Shown here one piece after another: positions 37,611-47,049 of a DNA stretch of 64,000 nucleotides. The notes under the pieces were generated by a model. The model saw only the letters and a list, made by a program, of their open reading frames with translations, ran no database searches and was not told where the DNA came from. Positions within the stretch are counted from its first letter, which is position 1. Every line of letters starts with the position of its first letter. The translations under genes and the position numbers were made by a program. This DNA is from Streptomyces sp. NBC_00513 (GTDB lineage: Bacteria > Actinomycetota > Actinomycetes > Streptomycetales > Streptomycetaceae), in contig NZ_CP107845.1 of the NCBI RefSeq assembly GCF_041431415.1, positions 6,014,001 through 6,078,000 of the forward strand. Direction: 5' to 3'.

Positions 37611-38933
37611 TCAGCCGGGGCGGTCCACCTCGCCGACGTCGTCGTACCTCCGGGCCACCGCCCCCAGGGCCACCAGCAGCCCGTCCGAGGTCAAGGCGCG
37701 CCTGCGGCCGGCCGGGGCCGCGTACGGCGCGACCGGCATCGCCCCGACCTCGGACCAGCGCAGCCGGCCCGCCCCGTCGACGAAGCTGCGCGAGCGGCCC
37801 GCGTTGTCCGGGTGCAGGCAGTACGGGACGTCCAACACGCCCCGCGCGAAGGCCTTCCGCAGCGCCCGCCCGAGGTCCTCGTCGAGGTCCAGCACGGCCT
37901 CCACGAAGGCCAGGGCCTCCCGGTACACCTCGCTGTCGGCGGGCCCGCCGGCCGGCCCGGCCTCCGCCTCCGCCAGGGCCGCGCTCGCCGCGGCCGTCTC
38001 CAGGGCGCGCACGTTCTCCGTCACCGTCGGGATGCGGTGTGCCTCGGCGGCGGTCTTCACGATCAGCCGCTGCGCCCCGGCCCGCACGGCCAGCCGTGCC
38101 GAGGCCTCCAGCAGCCGGGTGGCGCCCGGCTCGGTACGGGGGAACACCCCCATGTAGGTGTAGAGGACGACGTGTCGGTCCACGCCGGCCGGCAGGAACT
38201 CCCCGGCGAGCCGGTGCAACGCCCCTATCGCCTCGGTGTCCTGTCCGGGGTCGCTCTGCTGGGCGTAGCTGAGGGAGACGCTGCCGATGCCGTGCCGGGC
38301 GAAGAACAGCCCTTCCAGCAGGCTGAGCGCCACCAGCAGCCCGGGAGGGCAGAGCTGGCCGAGCATGCAGCCGCCGAAGCTCTCCAGGTGCGGCACCCGC
38401 GGCGCCGGGACCAGCTCGGCCAGCAACTCGCAGCAGCGGGCCCAGTTCTCCACGGACTCCGACAGCGGGGTCCGCCCGTAGGGCAGGCAGTACGAGACGG
38501 GCCCGCCCTCGGTGGCGTCGAGCCCGGCGGCGGCGAGGGCCCGCACGATCGACTCGGGCCGGGAGGAGCCGTGCCGCACCTGGACCGGGAACCCCGGGTC
38601 CAGCACCCCGTCCAGCAGGGCGCGGGTCAGGTCGACGGGGTGGGTGGCGATCGGATAGCCGTTGAGCGCGAGACCCTCGGCGAGCGCGGCCCGGGCGGCG
38701 TCCTGATCGCCGACCCGGGTGTAGCTGTCGATGGTGAGGGTGCCCACGGTGGTGGCGACGGCGGACTTGGTGCGCTCCAGGCCGGCCCGCATCCGGCGCG
38801 GCTCGCCGAACCCCATCCGGGGCTGGACGACGAGCTGCCCGGCGGCCGCCGCCCGCGCGACGAAGGCCCCGAACGAGGGGGCCGTGGTGGTGGGTCGGGC
38901 CACGATCGGTGCGGCGAGCGTGGCGGCGGTCAT
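37611..38933 (-). CDS. glmE: Methylaspartate (glutamate) mutase, large subunit
   Basis: This 440-residue catalytic TIM-barrel subunit (epsilon, MutE/GlmE) of adenosylcobalamin-dependent glutamate mutase interconverts L-glutamate and (2S,3S)-3-methylaspartate. Conserved blocks: VQPRMGFGEP, QVRHGSSRP, the stretch FGGCMLGQLCPPGLLVALSL, SLSYAQQSDPGQD and the late LPYGRTPL region. Anaerobe enzymes are about 483 residues. In actinomycetes such genes supply 3-methylaspartate to peptide (friulimicin) and macrolactam (vicenistatin) pathways. The ATG overlaps the stop codon of the small subunit by four bases. Confidence 0.92.
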   Translation of the reverse strand: MTAATLAAPIVARPTTTAPSFGAFVARAAAAGQLVVQPRMGFGEPRRMRAGLERTKSAVATTVGTLTIDSYTRVGDQDAARAALAEGLALNGYPIATHPVDLTRALLDGVLDPGFPVQVRHGSSRPESIVRALAAAGLDATEGGPVSYCLPYGRTPLSESVENWARCCELLAELVPAPRVPHLESFGGCMLGQLCPPGLLVALSLLEGLFFARHGIGSVSLSYAQQSDPGQDTEAIGALHRLAGEFLPAGVDRHVVLYTYMGVFPRTEPGATRLLEASARLAVRAGAQRLIVKTAAEAHRIPTVTENVRALETAAASAALAEAEAGPAGGPADSEVYREALAFVEAVLDLDEDLGRALRKAFARGVLDVPYCLHPDNAGRSRSFVDGAGRLRWSEVGAMPVAPYAAPAGRRRALTSDGLLVALGAVARRYDDVGEVDRPG

Positions 38934-39373
38934 GCCACGGCCCGCGCGGCGGCGGCGGTGGCGTCGATGGCGGTCACAGGGCTCAGGTGGCGGCGCAGGG
39001 CCTCGACGTCCCCGTCGTCGAACACGGCGTCACAGCCCGCGTCGAGAAGCAGGCCCCGGGCGTGCGGATCGGCCCGGCCCGCGACCCCCAGCTTGCCGCC
39101 GATCACCACGGGAAGGGTCAGGCCGGCGCGCCGCACGGCCCGGACGGCGCTCAGGCCGTCGCGGTATCCGTGGCCGTTCACACTGCTGATGACCACCAGG
39201 TCGGGCGCGTCGGCCGCGCACGCGGCGGTCAGCAGGTCGTCGGTCACACAGGGCCCCAGATTGCGCACCCGGTGGCCCTGCTCCTCCAGGAAAAGCTGGA
39301 GATAGACGAGATTCCACGTATGGGAGTCCGATGCGGTACCCGTCAGCAGGATGTTCACATTCCGTCGTCGCAT
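38930..39373 (-). CDS. glmS: Methylaspartate (glutamate) mutase, small B12-binding subunit
   Basis: The protein has 147 residues in a flavodoxin-like cobalamin-binding fold (sigma subunit). The lower-ligand motif is present as SDSHTWN: Asp and His are kept, but the usual glycine of DxHxxG is Asn here. VVISSVNGHGYRDG and VIGGKL match the nucleotide-loop positions. It is the first gene of the operon. The ATG has no recognisable ribosome site, and a -10-like TATATT lies seven bases upstream, suggesting a leaderless transcript. Confidence 0.9.
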   Translation of the reverse strand: MRRRNVNILLTGTASDSHTWNLVYLQLFLEEQGHRVRNLGPCVTDDLLTAACAADAPDLVVISSVNGHGYRDGLSAVRAVRRAGLTLPVVIGGKLGVAGRADPHARGLLLDAGCDAVFDDGDVEALRRHLSPVTAIDATAAAARAVA

Positions 39374-39400
39374 GCCGACAAATATAGGAACGGACGCCCT
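39374..39400 (-). promoter_or_regulatory. Probable leaderless promoter of the glm operon
   Basis: On the minus strand TATATT (39386-39381) lies seven bases before the ATG at 39373. No purine-rich ribosome site lies in between. This spacing is that of leaderless actinobacterial genes. No clear -35 box is visible. Confidence 0.4.
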
Positions 39401-39487
39401 CGGCGAGGGGAAGTCGAGGCGGCAGTATCGGGGAATTCGGGGCGCTCGATCCTGCGGAATCCCGGCGCGGGGAATGCGGTGGACGCG

Positions 39488-39522
39488 GAGAGCCGTGACC
39501 CGCGGTGCGGGTCACGGCTCTC
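39488..39522 (-). terminator. Strong terminator after mbtH
   Basis: A perfect 16-bp stem (GAGAGCCGTGACCCGC and its complement) with a three-base loop lies 41 bp after the mbtH stop codon. It separates the NRPS transcript from the glutamate mutase operon. Confidence 0.85.
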
Positions 39523-39563
39523 CCTGAATTCGGGAAGAATTCAGACGTTCGGTGGGGGCTGGT

Positions 39564-39770
39564 TCACGCGTACTGGGCGATGAGGCTCTTCGGGCGGATG
39601 TCCGTCCAGTTCTCCTCCACGTACGCCAGGGCGTCCGCCCTGGTCCCCGCGCCCCACACCGAATCCCAGCCCTCGGGCACGGCGGCGAACGCGGGCCACA
39701 GGGCGTGTTGTCCCTCGGCGTTCACCACGACGTGGAACGTGCCCTCGGTGTCGTCGAAAGGATTGGTCAT
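39564..39770 (-). CDS. MbtH-like protein
   Basis: This 68-residue NRPS accessory protein binds adenylation domains and helps them fold and act. The family pattern NPFDDTEGTFHVVVNAEGQHALWPAFAAVPEGW is clear, with the conserved tryptophans and the late ENWTDIRP. Its ATG overlaps the stop codon of the terminal NRPS by four bases. One MbtH would serve all A domains of the cluster. Confidence 0.95.
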   Translation of the reverse strand: MTNPFDDTEGTFHVVVNAEGQHALWPAFAAVPEGWDSVWGAGTRADALAYVEENWTDIRPKSLIAQYA

Positions 39771-42700
39771 GACAGACTCCTCAATTTCTCGGAAAGGATG
39801 CGGCCGATCAGGGCGAGCGGGGTCGGCTCTCCCATGCGGGTGTGCGGGACCCCGATGACGTGATTCTCGACGCGGCCCTCGATGTAGGGAATCCAGTGCC
39901 GTGCGAGAGTGTTTTCCGTTTCGCCGTCCTCAAGGGCCGCCAGGAACAACAGATCGGTGGCCACCGGGCGCGGCGCGTACAGGTTCATGATTTCCGCGTG
40001 GTTGATGGACGCCCCGATCACCGAGCGGATCTCCTCGTCGGAGAACGCGCCGAGCACCGGATCCTTCAGCCGGACCAGGCCGATGAGGGCGTCCACGTCG
40101 AAGGGGGCGTCCGCCGGCTCGTCCGCGGCGTCGCCGACGAGCATGTCCCGCTTCTGGGCGGGAGTCATCGCGCGCCGCTCCGGCTCGGTCGGCAGCAGGT
40201 GGACGTCCATCATGGCCAGCAGCTCGGTGCGTTCGCCGAGTTCGGCCAGTGCGACGGCGAGGGCGTGCGCGACCGTGCCGCCGAAGGACCAGCCCAGGAA
40301 GCGGTACGGGCCGTGCGGTTGGACCTCCCGGATCAGCGGGAGGTAGTCCGCCACCATCTCCTCGACCGCCCCGGGGGAGTGGCCCAGCTCGCTCAACGCC
40401 CGCGCCTGGATCGCGTACAACGGCTGGTCGGGCCCCAGATGCCGGGCGAGCCCCGCGTACGGCCACCCCACCCCGGTACCGGGGTGGACGCAGAACAACG
40501 GCCGTTGCGCACCCCGGGTGGCCAGGGGCAGCATCACCCCCATCGGGTCGAAACCGGTCGGTTCGTCGCCCAGCAGCCCCGCCACGGTCGGCGTGCGGAA
40601 CAGGTCGCGGACCCCGAGGTCCAGCCCCAGCACGGTCCGCATCCGGCTGATCAGCCGTACCCCGAGCAGCGAATGCCCGCCCAGGCCGAAGAAGTTGTCG
40701 TCGATGCCGACGTCCGGGACCCCCAGCACCTCGGAGAAGAGCCCGCAGAGCACCTCCTCGCGCGGGGTGCGCGGCTCCCGGCCCGTACCGCGCACCACGG
40801 GCGCGGGCGCCGGCAGGGCCGCCCGGTCCGGCTTGCCGTTGACGGTGAGCGGAATGCCCTCGACCACCACCGCCGCGGCGGGGACCATGTGCTCGGGAAG
40901 CTCGCCGCCGGCCCAGCGCAGCAGCTCGGTGTCGGTCAGGGTGTGGCCGGCGCGGGGCACGACGTACGCGACGAGCCGCTTGCCGCCCGGTCCGTCCTCG
41001 AAGACCACCACCGCGACCTGCCCCACGCCCGGATGCCGGGCCAGGGTCTCCTCGATCTCGCCCGGCTCGATGCGGAAGCCGCGCAGTTTGATCTGGCCGT
41101 CGGCCCTTCCGATGAACCGCAGCTCCCCGTCGGGCGTCCAGTGCGCCAGGTCCCCGGTGCGGTACATCCGCCCGCCGTCGCCGCCGAACGGGTCGGGGAC
41201 GAACCGTTCGGCCGTCAGACCCGGCCGGCCGACGTAGCCGCGCGCCACCTGCGTGCCCGCGATGTACATCTCGCCGGGAACCCCCACCGGGACCGGCCGC
41301 AGCCGCGCGTCCAGCACGTGGACGCGGGTGTTGTCGAGCGCGGCCCCCAGGTACACGCCCGGCAGGGTGCGCACGGTGAGGGGGAGACGCTGGTGATGGG
41401 AGGCGAAGGTGGTCTCGGTCGGCCCGTAGGAGTGGACGAGGACGGTGTCCGGGCACTGGTCCAGGACCCGCTGGAGGGCGCTGGGGGAGGCGACGTCGCC
41501 GCCGGTCCACACCTCGTCCAGCAGCTTCAGGGTGTCGAGGCCCTCGTCCGCCATGATGTGGAACAGACCCATGGTGAAGTAGGCGGCGGTGACGTCGTGC
41601 GTGCGGATGGTGTGGTCGAGTTCCGCGACGTCGGTGCCGTCGCCGGGGGCGATGACCAACTGCCCGCCGTTCAGCAGCGGCACCCACAGCTCGTAGGTCG
41701 AGGCGTCGAAGCCGATCGCGGAATGGACCAGCATCCGGCGGTGGTTGACCGGGTCCCAGCAGCGGTCGCCGGCCAGCTCGACCACGTTGCGGTGGGTGAC
41801 TCCGACGCCCTTGGGCCGACCCGTGGAGCCCGAGGTGAACATCACGTACGCCAACGCGTCCTCGCCCACGACCACGCCGGGATTCGAGGCGACCGCGTCC
41901 GACCCCTGGTCGGCGGTGTCGTCCACGGACAGGACGCGCACACCCGCCGCCCGCTCCCGTCCGACCGACGCCGCGTCGAGGTGCGCCGACCCCGTCACCA
42001 GGACCCGCGCCGACACATCCTCCATGATCACGCGGATCCGGGTCCGAGGCAGCCGCGGATCCAGCGGGACGTACGCCGCCCCGCACTTGAGCACGGCCAG
42101 TACGGCGACCAGGAGGTGCGGCGTCCGGTCCAGCAGGACCCCGACCGCCCCGTCACGAGGCACGCCCGCGGCGACGAGCCGGTGGGCGAGGGCGTCGGCC
42201 CGCGCGTCCAGCGCCGCGTACGACAGCTCCTCCTCCTCGTACGAGACGGCGATCCGGTCCGGCGTCCTGCGGGCCTGCTCCGCGAACCGTTCGTGGATCG
42301 GCCCGCCCGCGACGCCCGGCGCGCCCGTGTCGTTGTACCGGGCCAACCGGGACTCCTCCCGCTCCGACAGGAGCCGGACGTCCCCGATCCGCTGCCCCGG
42401 ATCCTCGGCCACCGCCCGCAGGGTCCGCGCCAGGTGCTCCGCCAGGACCTCGGCGGTCGGCTCGTCGAAGAGGTCCGTCGCGTACTCCAGTACACCGCTC
42501 AGCCCGCCCGGCCCCCCCTGCTCGCCCCGGAGTTCGCGCAGCGACAGCGTGAGGTCGAACTTGGTGAACCCCGACTCCGATCCCAGCGGGACCCCCGTCA
42601 GCGCGCCGTCCGGCGCCGTCCGCGGCTCGTCCGGCTGCACCTGCGCGATCACCTGCGTCAGGGGGTGGTGGGCGGTGGAGCGCACCGGATTCAGTTGCTC

Positions 42701-45700
42701 GACCACCAGGTCGAAGGGGAGTTCCTGGTGGGCGTAGGCGCCGAGCCCGGTGTCCCGGACCCGCTCCAGCAACTCCGCGAAGGACGGGTCGCCGGAGGTG
42801 TCGCAGCGCAGGACGAGCGTGTTGACGAAGAAGCCCACCAGCTCGTCCAGGGCCTCGTCGTCCCGGCCCGCGGTCACCGTCCCCAGCGGCAGGTCGGTGC
42901 CCGCCCCGTGCCGGGTCAAGGTGGCGGCCAGGGCCGCCTGCACCACCGTCAGGACGGTGGTGCCGTGGTCCAGCGCGAGCCGCTCCAGCCGGGCGTGCGT
43001 GTCGGCGTCCAGGGCGACCGGTGTGGCGGCCCCCCGGTGCGAGGCCTCCGCGGGCCGGGTGCGGGCCGCGGTCAGCTCCAGTACCGGCGGGGCGTCGGCC
43101 AGGGTCGCCCGCCAGTACGCGGCCTGCCGCGCGAACGCGGTGTCCCCGTCCGCCGCGGCGCCGTCCTCCAGGGCCGCGCGTTCCCACAGCGCGTAGTCCG
43201 CGTACTGCACCGGCAGGGCCTCCACGTCGGGCGCCCGGCCGGCCTCCCGGGCCTCGTACGCCCGCGCCAGGTCGGCGAGGAGCGGTCCGGCGGACCAGCC
43301 GTCGGCGGCGATGTGGTGCACCACCAGCACCAGGAACCGTTCGGTCCCGGCGTCGATCAGCGTCGCCCGCAGCGGAGGCTCCGTCGCGAGGTCGAAGACG
43401 TGGCCCGCGGCGGCGTCGACCGCCGCCCCGCCGTGCCCCTCCGGCACGGTCACCCGTACCGGTTCGGGTCGCACCGCCTCCAGGATCCGCTGGTGCGGCT
43501 CCCCGTCCACCGCCGGGTACACGGTCCGCAGCACCTCGTGCCGGTCCGAGACGTCAGCCAGCGCCGAGGCCAGCACGGCCGGGTCCAGCGGCCGGTCCAG
43601 GCGCAGCGCGAACGGGATGTTGTACGAGGCGCTCGGCCCCTCCAACTGGTCCACGAACCACAGCCGGCGCTGCGCGGAGGACAGCGGGATCCGCTCCGGT
43701 CGGTCCGCCGCCGGTACGGGGACCAGAGCGGGCCGGCCGGCCGGCGCGGCCTCCCGCACCAGGCGGACCGCGAGCTCGGCGGGGGTCGGCGCGAGGAACA
43801 GGTCCCGGATGCGCGCCTCCACCCCGAGCGTGGCCCGGATCCGGTTGACGAGCCGCACCCCCATCATCGAATGGCCGCCCGCAGAGAAGAAGTTGGCGTC
43901 GGGGGCCACCGGTCCGTCGAGCCCGATCACCTCACCGAACAGCGCGCACAGCACCTGCTCGGCGGGGGACCTGCGGCCGGCGGGTACGGTCGTCCCCCCG
44001 GCCGACGCGTCGAGGGCCGCCCGCGCCCGGCGTTCCGTGATCCCCCGACGCTCCTCCTCGTCGAGCAGCGGCCACGCGGAGGGCCGCGCGTCGGGGTCGG
44101 CCGCCGCGTGCGCGAGGGCCCGGGTGAACACGTCCAGCAGCAACCGGGCCGTCCGCGGCTCGAACAGGTCCGTCGCGTACTGCCACCACACCTCCAGACC
44201 GTCGCCCGGCAGCTCCACGCAGGAGGCACTGAGGTCGAACTTGGCGACCTCCAGGCCCGGTTCGACGTACCGCCCGCTCAGCGCGCCGTCGCCGAGCGAG
44301 ATCCGCTCCCCGTCCCGGGCCTGCGCGGTCAGCATCACCTGGAAGAAGGGGTTGACGGCGAACTCCCGCCGCGGGTTGAGGGCTTCCACCAGCAGGTCGA
44401 AGGGGAGTTCCTGACGGGCGTACGCGGCCAGGTCCGTGTCCCGGGCCCGCTCGACCAACTCGCCGTACGGGGCGTCGCCCGAGACGTCGGTGCGCAGCAC
44501 CAGCGTGTTCACGAAGAGGCCGACCAGCTCGTCCAGGGCCTCGTCGTCCCGCCCCGCGACCGGGGTGCCGATCGCGATGTCCGTCCCCGCCCCGACCGCG
44601 GCCAGGGCCAGCGCCAACGCGGGCTGGAGCACCATCAGCAGGCTCGCCCCGCGTTCCGTGCCGATCGCGGTCAGCCGGCGGTGCGTGTCGGCGTCGAGGC
44701 GGGCCACCAGCGTGGCGGCGGCGCCGGTCGGCTCGGCGGGCCGGGGCCGGTCCAGCGGCAGGTCCAGCAGCGTCGGCATGCCGTCCAGGGCGGCCCGCCA
44801 ATGCTCCAGCGCCCGCGCCGGCCGCTCCAGCAGCTCGTGCTGCCACAGCGTGTAGTCCGCGTACTGCAACGCCAGCGGCTCCCGGACGGGTGCCCGCCCG
44901 GCCGCCCGGGCCGCGTACGCCTCCCCGAGGTCGCGCAGCAGCGGTCCGACCGACCAGCCGTCGGCCGCGATGTGGTGCATCAGCAGCGCCAGCGTCGCCG
45001 ATCCGTCACCGGGCACGAACAGTCTTGCCCTGAAGGGCAGTTGGGTGCCCAGATCGAAGGTTCCGGCGGTGAACCGGGCCACGAGCGCGGCCACCTCCGG
45101 CGGCGCGCACCCGGTCACCTCGAACGGCACCGGCGGCCCCTGGAGCACGTGCTGGTACGGCTCGGAGTCCACCGCCGGGCAGACGGTGCGCAGCACCTCG
45201 TGCCGCTCCACCACATCGGCCAGCGCCGCCGCCAGCGCGGCCGTGTCGGGCACGGAGTCCAGCCGCAGCACGACGGGCAGGTTGTACGTCGCCGACTGCC
45301 CCTCCAGCCCGGCCAGGAACCACAACCGGCGCTGGGCGAAGGAGAGCGGGACCCGCTCCTCGGGGGGCAGCACCACCCCGTCGAACACGACGCCGGCGGT
45401 GGAGTCGGCGGGGGACTCGGCGCCGCCGCCGGCCGCCGGGCCGCGCAGGGCCTTGCGGTCGATCTTCCCGGAGGAGGTCCGGGGCAGGCGCTCCACGAGG
45501 GTCACCGTGCCGGGCACCGCCGCGGCCGGCAGCTCCGCCGCGACCCGGTCCCGCAGCGCGGCGGCGTCCACCCCCTCGTCCGCGACCACGAACGCGGCCA
45601 GCCGGCGCACCCCGTCGGCAGTCTCCCGCGGTACCACGGCGGCCTCCCGCACCCCGGGGTGCGCCGTCAACACGGCCTCCGCGGAGGCGGGGTCCACCCG

Positions 45701-46864
45701 GTGCCCGTTGATCTTCACCTCGTCGTCGGCCCGGCCCCGGAAGCCCAACTGCCCGTCCGGCCGCACGAACACCAGGTCGCCGGTGCGGTACGCGCGGTCC
45801 CCGCCCAGCGTGGCGAACCGGGCGGCCGTCAGCTCGGGCCGGCCGAGGTACCCGGTCGCCAACGCGTCCCCGAGCAGCCACAGTTCACCGTCCACCACGG
45901 CCGCCCGGACGCCCGGCAGCGGCTGCCCGATGGGCACCGGCCCGCCCGTGTACCGCGACAGGTCGGCGACGGTGGCCACGACGGTCGCCTCGGTGGGCCC
46001 GTACGTGTTCAGCAGCCGCACCCGCCCCGGGTCCACGCTCCGGCACCACTGCGCGACCCGCTCGGGCAGCGCGGCCTCACCACCGATGACGACCGTGCGC
46101 AGGGTGTCCGGCAGGCGGGCGACCCCGCAGGCCAGGGCGTGGGCCAGCTCGTGCCAGTAGGCGGTGGGCAGGTCCAGCACCGTGATGCCGTGCGCCGCGC
46201 ACCCGGCCAGCAGCCCCGGCACGTCGAGCATCTCCTCGTCCCGCAGCACGAGCGTGGCGCCCGCGCCCAGGGTCAGGAAGATCTCCTCCACGCTGGCGTC
46301 GAAGTGCAGCGGGGCGAACTGCAACACCCGGTCCTCGGCGGTGATCGCGTACCGGGCGCCCGCGCCGGCCACGAACCGGGCCAACGCCCCGTGCCCGACG
46401 ACGACGCCGTTGGGCGTGCCCGTGGAGCCGGAGGTGTAGATCACGTACGCGGAACCCTCGGGAACCCCCGCGCCCGGAAGCGGGAACTCGCCCTCTACCA
46501 AGGGGACGTCGCCCCCCGCGCAGTCGGCGAGGATCGCGGCGTTGCGGGCGGCGGGCGCCCCGGGGTCCAGCGGCAGGTAGGCGGCCCCGGTCCGCAGGGT
46601 GGCCAGCAGGCCCACCACGGCGTCCGCGCCCCGGGGCCGGTGGACGGCCACCAGGCGTCCCGGGCCCGCCCCGGAGCCGGCCAGTTCGTCGGCGCGGAAC
46701 GCCACCGCGAGGGCCAGTTGTCCGTAGGTCATCCGGCGCTCGCCGTGCACCAGCGCGACCCGTTCGGGGCTCTGGGCGGCGATCCGGTCGAGCACTGCGG
46801 GCGCCGGGGTGATCGCCGGGCCGCCGTCCAGGACGGCGGAGGCGGTGGGGGCGGTCGAGGGCAT
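39767..46864 (-). CDS. Terminal NRPS, A-C-T-C-A-T-TE
   Basis: The chain has 2365 residues: A1 (about 25-480; TSGSTG near 144, GKIDRK near 470), C1 (about 509-960; HHIAADG near 630), T1 (GGHSM near 999), C2 (about 1062-1500; HHIAADG near 1184), A2 (TSGSTG near 1679, NGKPDR near 2010), T2 (GGHSLL near 2065) and TE (GWSFGG near 2192). There is no carrier after A1 and no A domain between C1 and T1. Pocket residues read by eye against GrsA are DAEDVGTVVK for A1, where two acidic residues suggest a cationic diamino acid, and DAYYWGSFAK for A2, which I do not recognise. TE should release or cyclise the peptide. The start is ATG after TGGAGG. Confidence 0.93.
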   Translation of the reverse strand: MPSTAPTASAVLDGGPAITPAPAVLDRIAAQSPERVALVHGERRMTYGQLALAVAFRADELAGSGAGPGRLVAVHRPRGADAVVGLLATLRTGAAYLPLDPGAPAARNAAILADCAGGDVPLVEGEFPLPGAGVPEGSAYVIYTSGSTGTPNGVVVGHGALARFVAGAGARYAITAEDRVLQFAPLHFDASVEEIFLTLGAGATLVLRDEEMLDVPGLLAGCAAHGITVLDLPTAYWHELAHALACGVARLPDTLRTVVIGGEAALPERVAQWCRSVDPGRVRLLNTYGPTEATVVATVADLSRYTGGPVPIGQPLPGVRAAVVDGELWLLGDALATGYLGRPELTAARFATLGGDRAYRTGDLVFVRPDGQLGFRGRADDEVKINGHRVDPASAEAVLTAHPGVREAAVVPRETADGVRRLAAFVVADEGVDAAALRDRVAAELPAAAVPGTVTLVERLPRTSSGKIDRKALRGPAAGGGAESPADSTAGVVFDGVVLPPEERVPLSFAQRRLWFLAGLEGQSATYNLPVVLRLDSVPDTAALAAALADVVERHEVLRTVCPAVDSEPYQHVLQGPPVPFEVTGCAPPEVAALVARFTAGTFDLGTQLPFRARLFVPGDGSATLALLMHHIAADGWSVGPLLRDLGEAYAARAAGRAPVREPLALQYADYTLWQHELLERPARALEHWRAALDGMPTLLDLPLDRPRPAEPTGAAATLVARLDADTHRRLTAIGTERGASLLMVLQPALALALAAVGAGTDIAIGTPVAGRDDEALDELVGLFVNTLVLRTDVSGDAPYGELVERARDTDLAAYARQELPFDLLVEALNPRREFAVNPFFQVMLTAQARDGERISLGDGALSGRYVEPGLEVAKFDLSASCVELPGDGLEVWWQYATDLFEPRTARLLLDVFTRALAHAAADPDARPSAWPLLDEEERRGITERRARAALDASAGGTTVPAGRRSPAEQVLCALFGEVIGLDGPVAPDANFFSAGGHSMMGVRLVNRIRATLGVEARIRDLFLAPTPAELAVRLVREAAPAGRPALVPVPAADRPERIPLSSAQRRLWFVDQLEGPSASYNIPFALRLDRPLDPAVLASALADVSDRHEVLRTVYPAVDGEPHQRILEAVRPEPVRVTVPEGHGGAAVDAAAGHVFDLATEPPLRATLIDAGTERFLVLVVHHIAADGWSAGPLLADLARAYEAREAGRAPDVEALPVQYADYALWERAALEDGAAADGDTAFARQAAYWRATLADAPPVLELTAARTRPAEASHRGAATPVALDADTHARLERLALDHGTTVLTVVQAALAATLTRHGAGTDLPLGTVTAGRDDEALDELVGFFVNTLVLRCDTSGDPSFAELLERVRDTGLGAYAHQELPFDLVVEQLNPVRSTAHHPLTQVIAQVQPDEPRTAPDGALTGVPLGSESGFTKFDLTLSLRELRGEQGGPGGLSGVLEYATDLFDEPTAEVLAEHLARTLRAVAEDPGQRIGDVRLLSEREESRLARYNDTGAPGVAGGPIHERFAEQARRTPDRIAVSYEEEELSYAALDARADALAHRLVAAGVPRDGAVGVLLDRTPHLLVAVLAVLKCGAAYVPLDPRLPRTRIRVIMEDVSARVLVTGSAHLDAASVGRERAAGVRVLSVDDTADQGSDAVASNPGVVVGEDALAYVMFTSGSTGRPKGVGVTHRNVVELAGDRCWDPVNHRRMLVHSAIGFDASTYELWVPLLNGGQLVIAPGDGTDVAELDHTIRTHDVTAAYFTMGLFHIMADEGLDTLKLLDEVWTGGDVASPSALQRVLDQCPDTVLVHSYGPTETTFASHHQRLPLTVRTLPGVYLGAALDNTRVHVLDARLRPVPVGVPGEMYIAGTQVARGYVGRPGLTAERFVPDPFGGDGGRMYRTGDLAHWTPDGELRFIGRADGQIKLRGFRIEPGEIEETLARHPGVGQVAVVVFEDGPGGKRLVAYVVPRAGHTLTDTELLRWAGGELPEHMVPAAAVVVEGIPLTVNGKPDRAALPAPAPVVRGTGREPRTPREEVLCGLFSEVLGVPDVGIDDNFFGLGGHSLLGVRLISRMRTVLGLDLGVRDLFRTPTVAGLLGDEPTGFDPMGVMLPLATRGAQRPLFCVHPGTGVGWPYAGLARHLGPDQPLYAIQARALSELGHSPGAVEEMVADYLPLIREVQPHGPYRFLGWSFGGTVAHALAVALAELGERTELLAMMDVHLLPTEPERRAMTPAQKRDMLVGDAADEPADAPFDVDALIGLVRLKDPVLGAFSDEEIRSVIGASINHAEIMNLYAPRPVATDLLFLAALEDGETENTLARHWIPYIEGRVENHVIGVPHTRMGEPTPLALIGRILSEKLRSLS

Positions 46865-47005
46865 CGCGGGGCCTCCAGGCGAGGGGTGGGATGCGGAGCG
46901 GAGTCCGTGACCCCCACGCTAGGCAGCGCCCCCGGGCCCGGCGGGCAGTCCCCGGGGCAGCTCGGGCCGGGCGCGCTGCCGCCCCGGACTGCCGCCCGAC
47001 TGCCG

Positions 47006-47038
47006 TCGAACCCCCGGAGGCCCGCCCCGGGGGTTCGA
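47006..47038 (-). terminator. Hairpin after the A-less NRPS gene
   Basis: A perfect 12-bp stem (TCGAACCCCCGG and its complement) with a nine-base loop begins 12 bp after the stop of the upstream NRPS gene, on the minus strand. The 185-bp gap it lies in must also hold any promoter of the terminal NRPS. Confidence 0.65.
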
Positions 47039-47049
47039 TGGCGGGCCCC

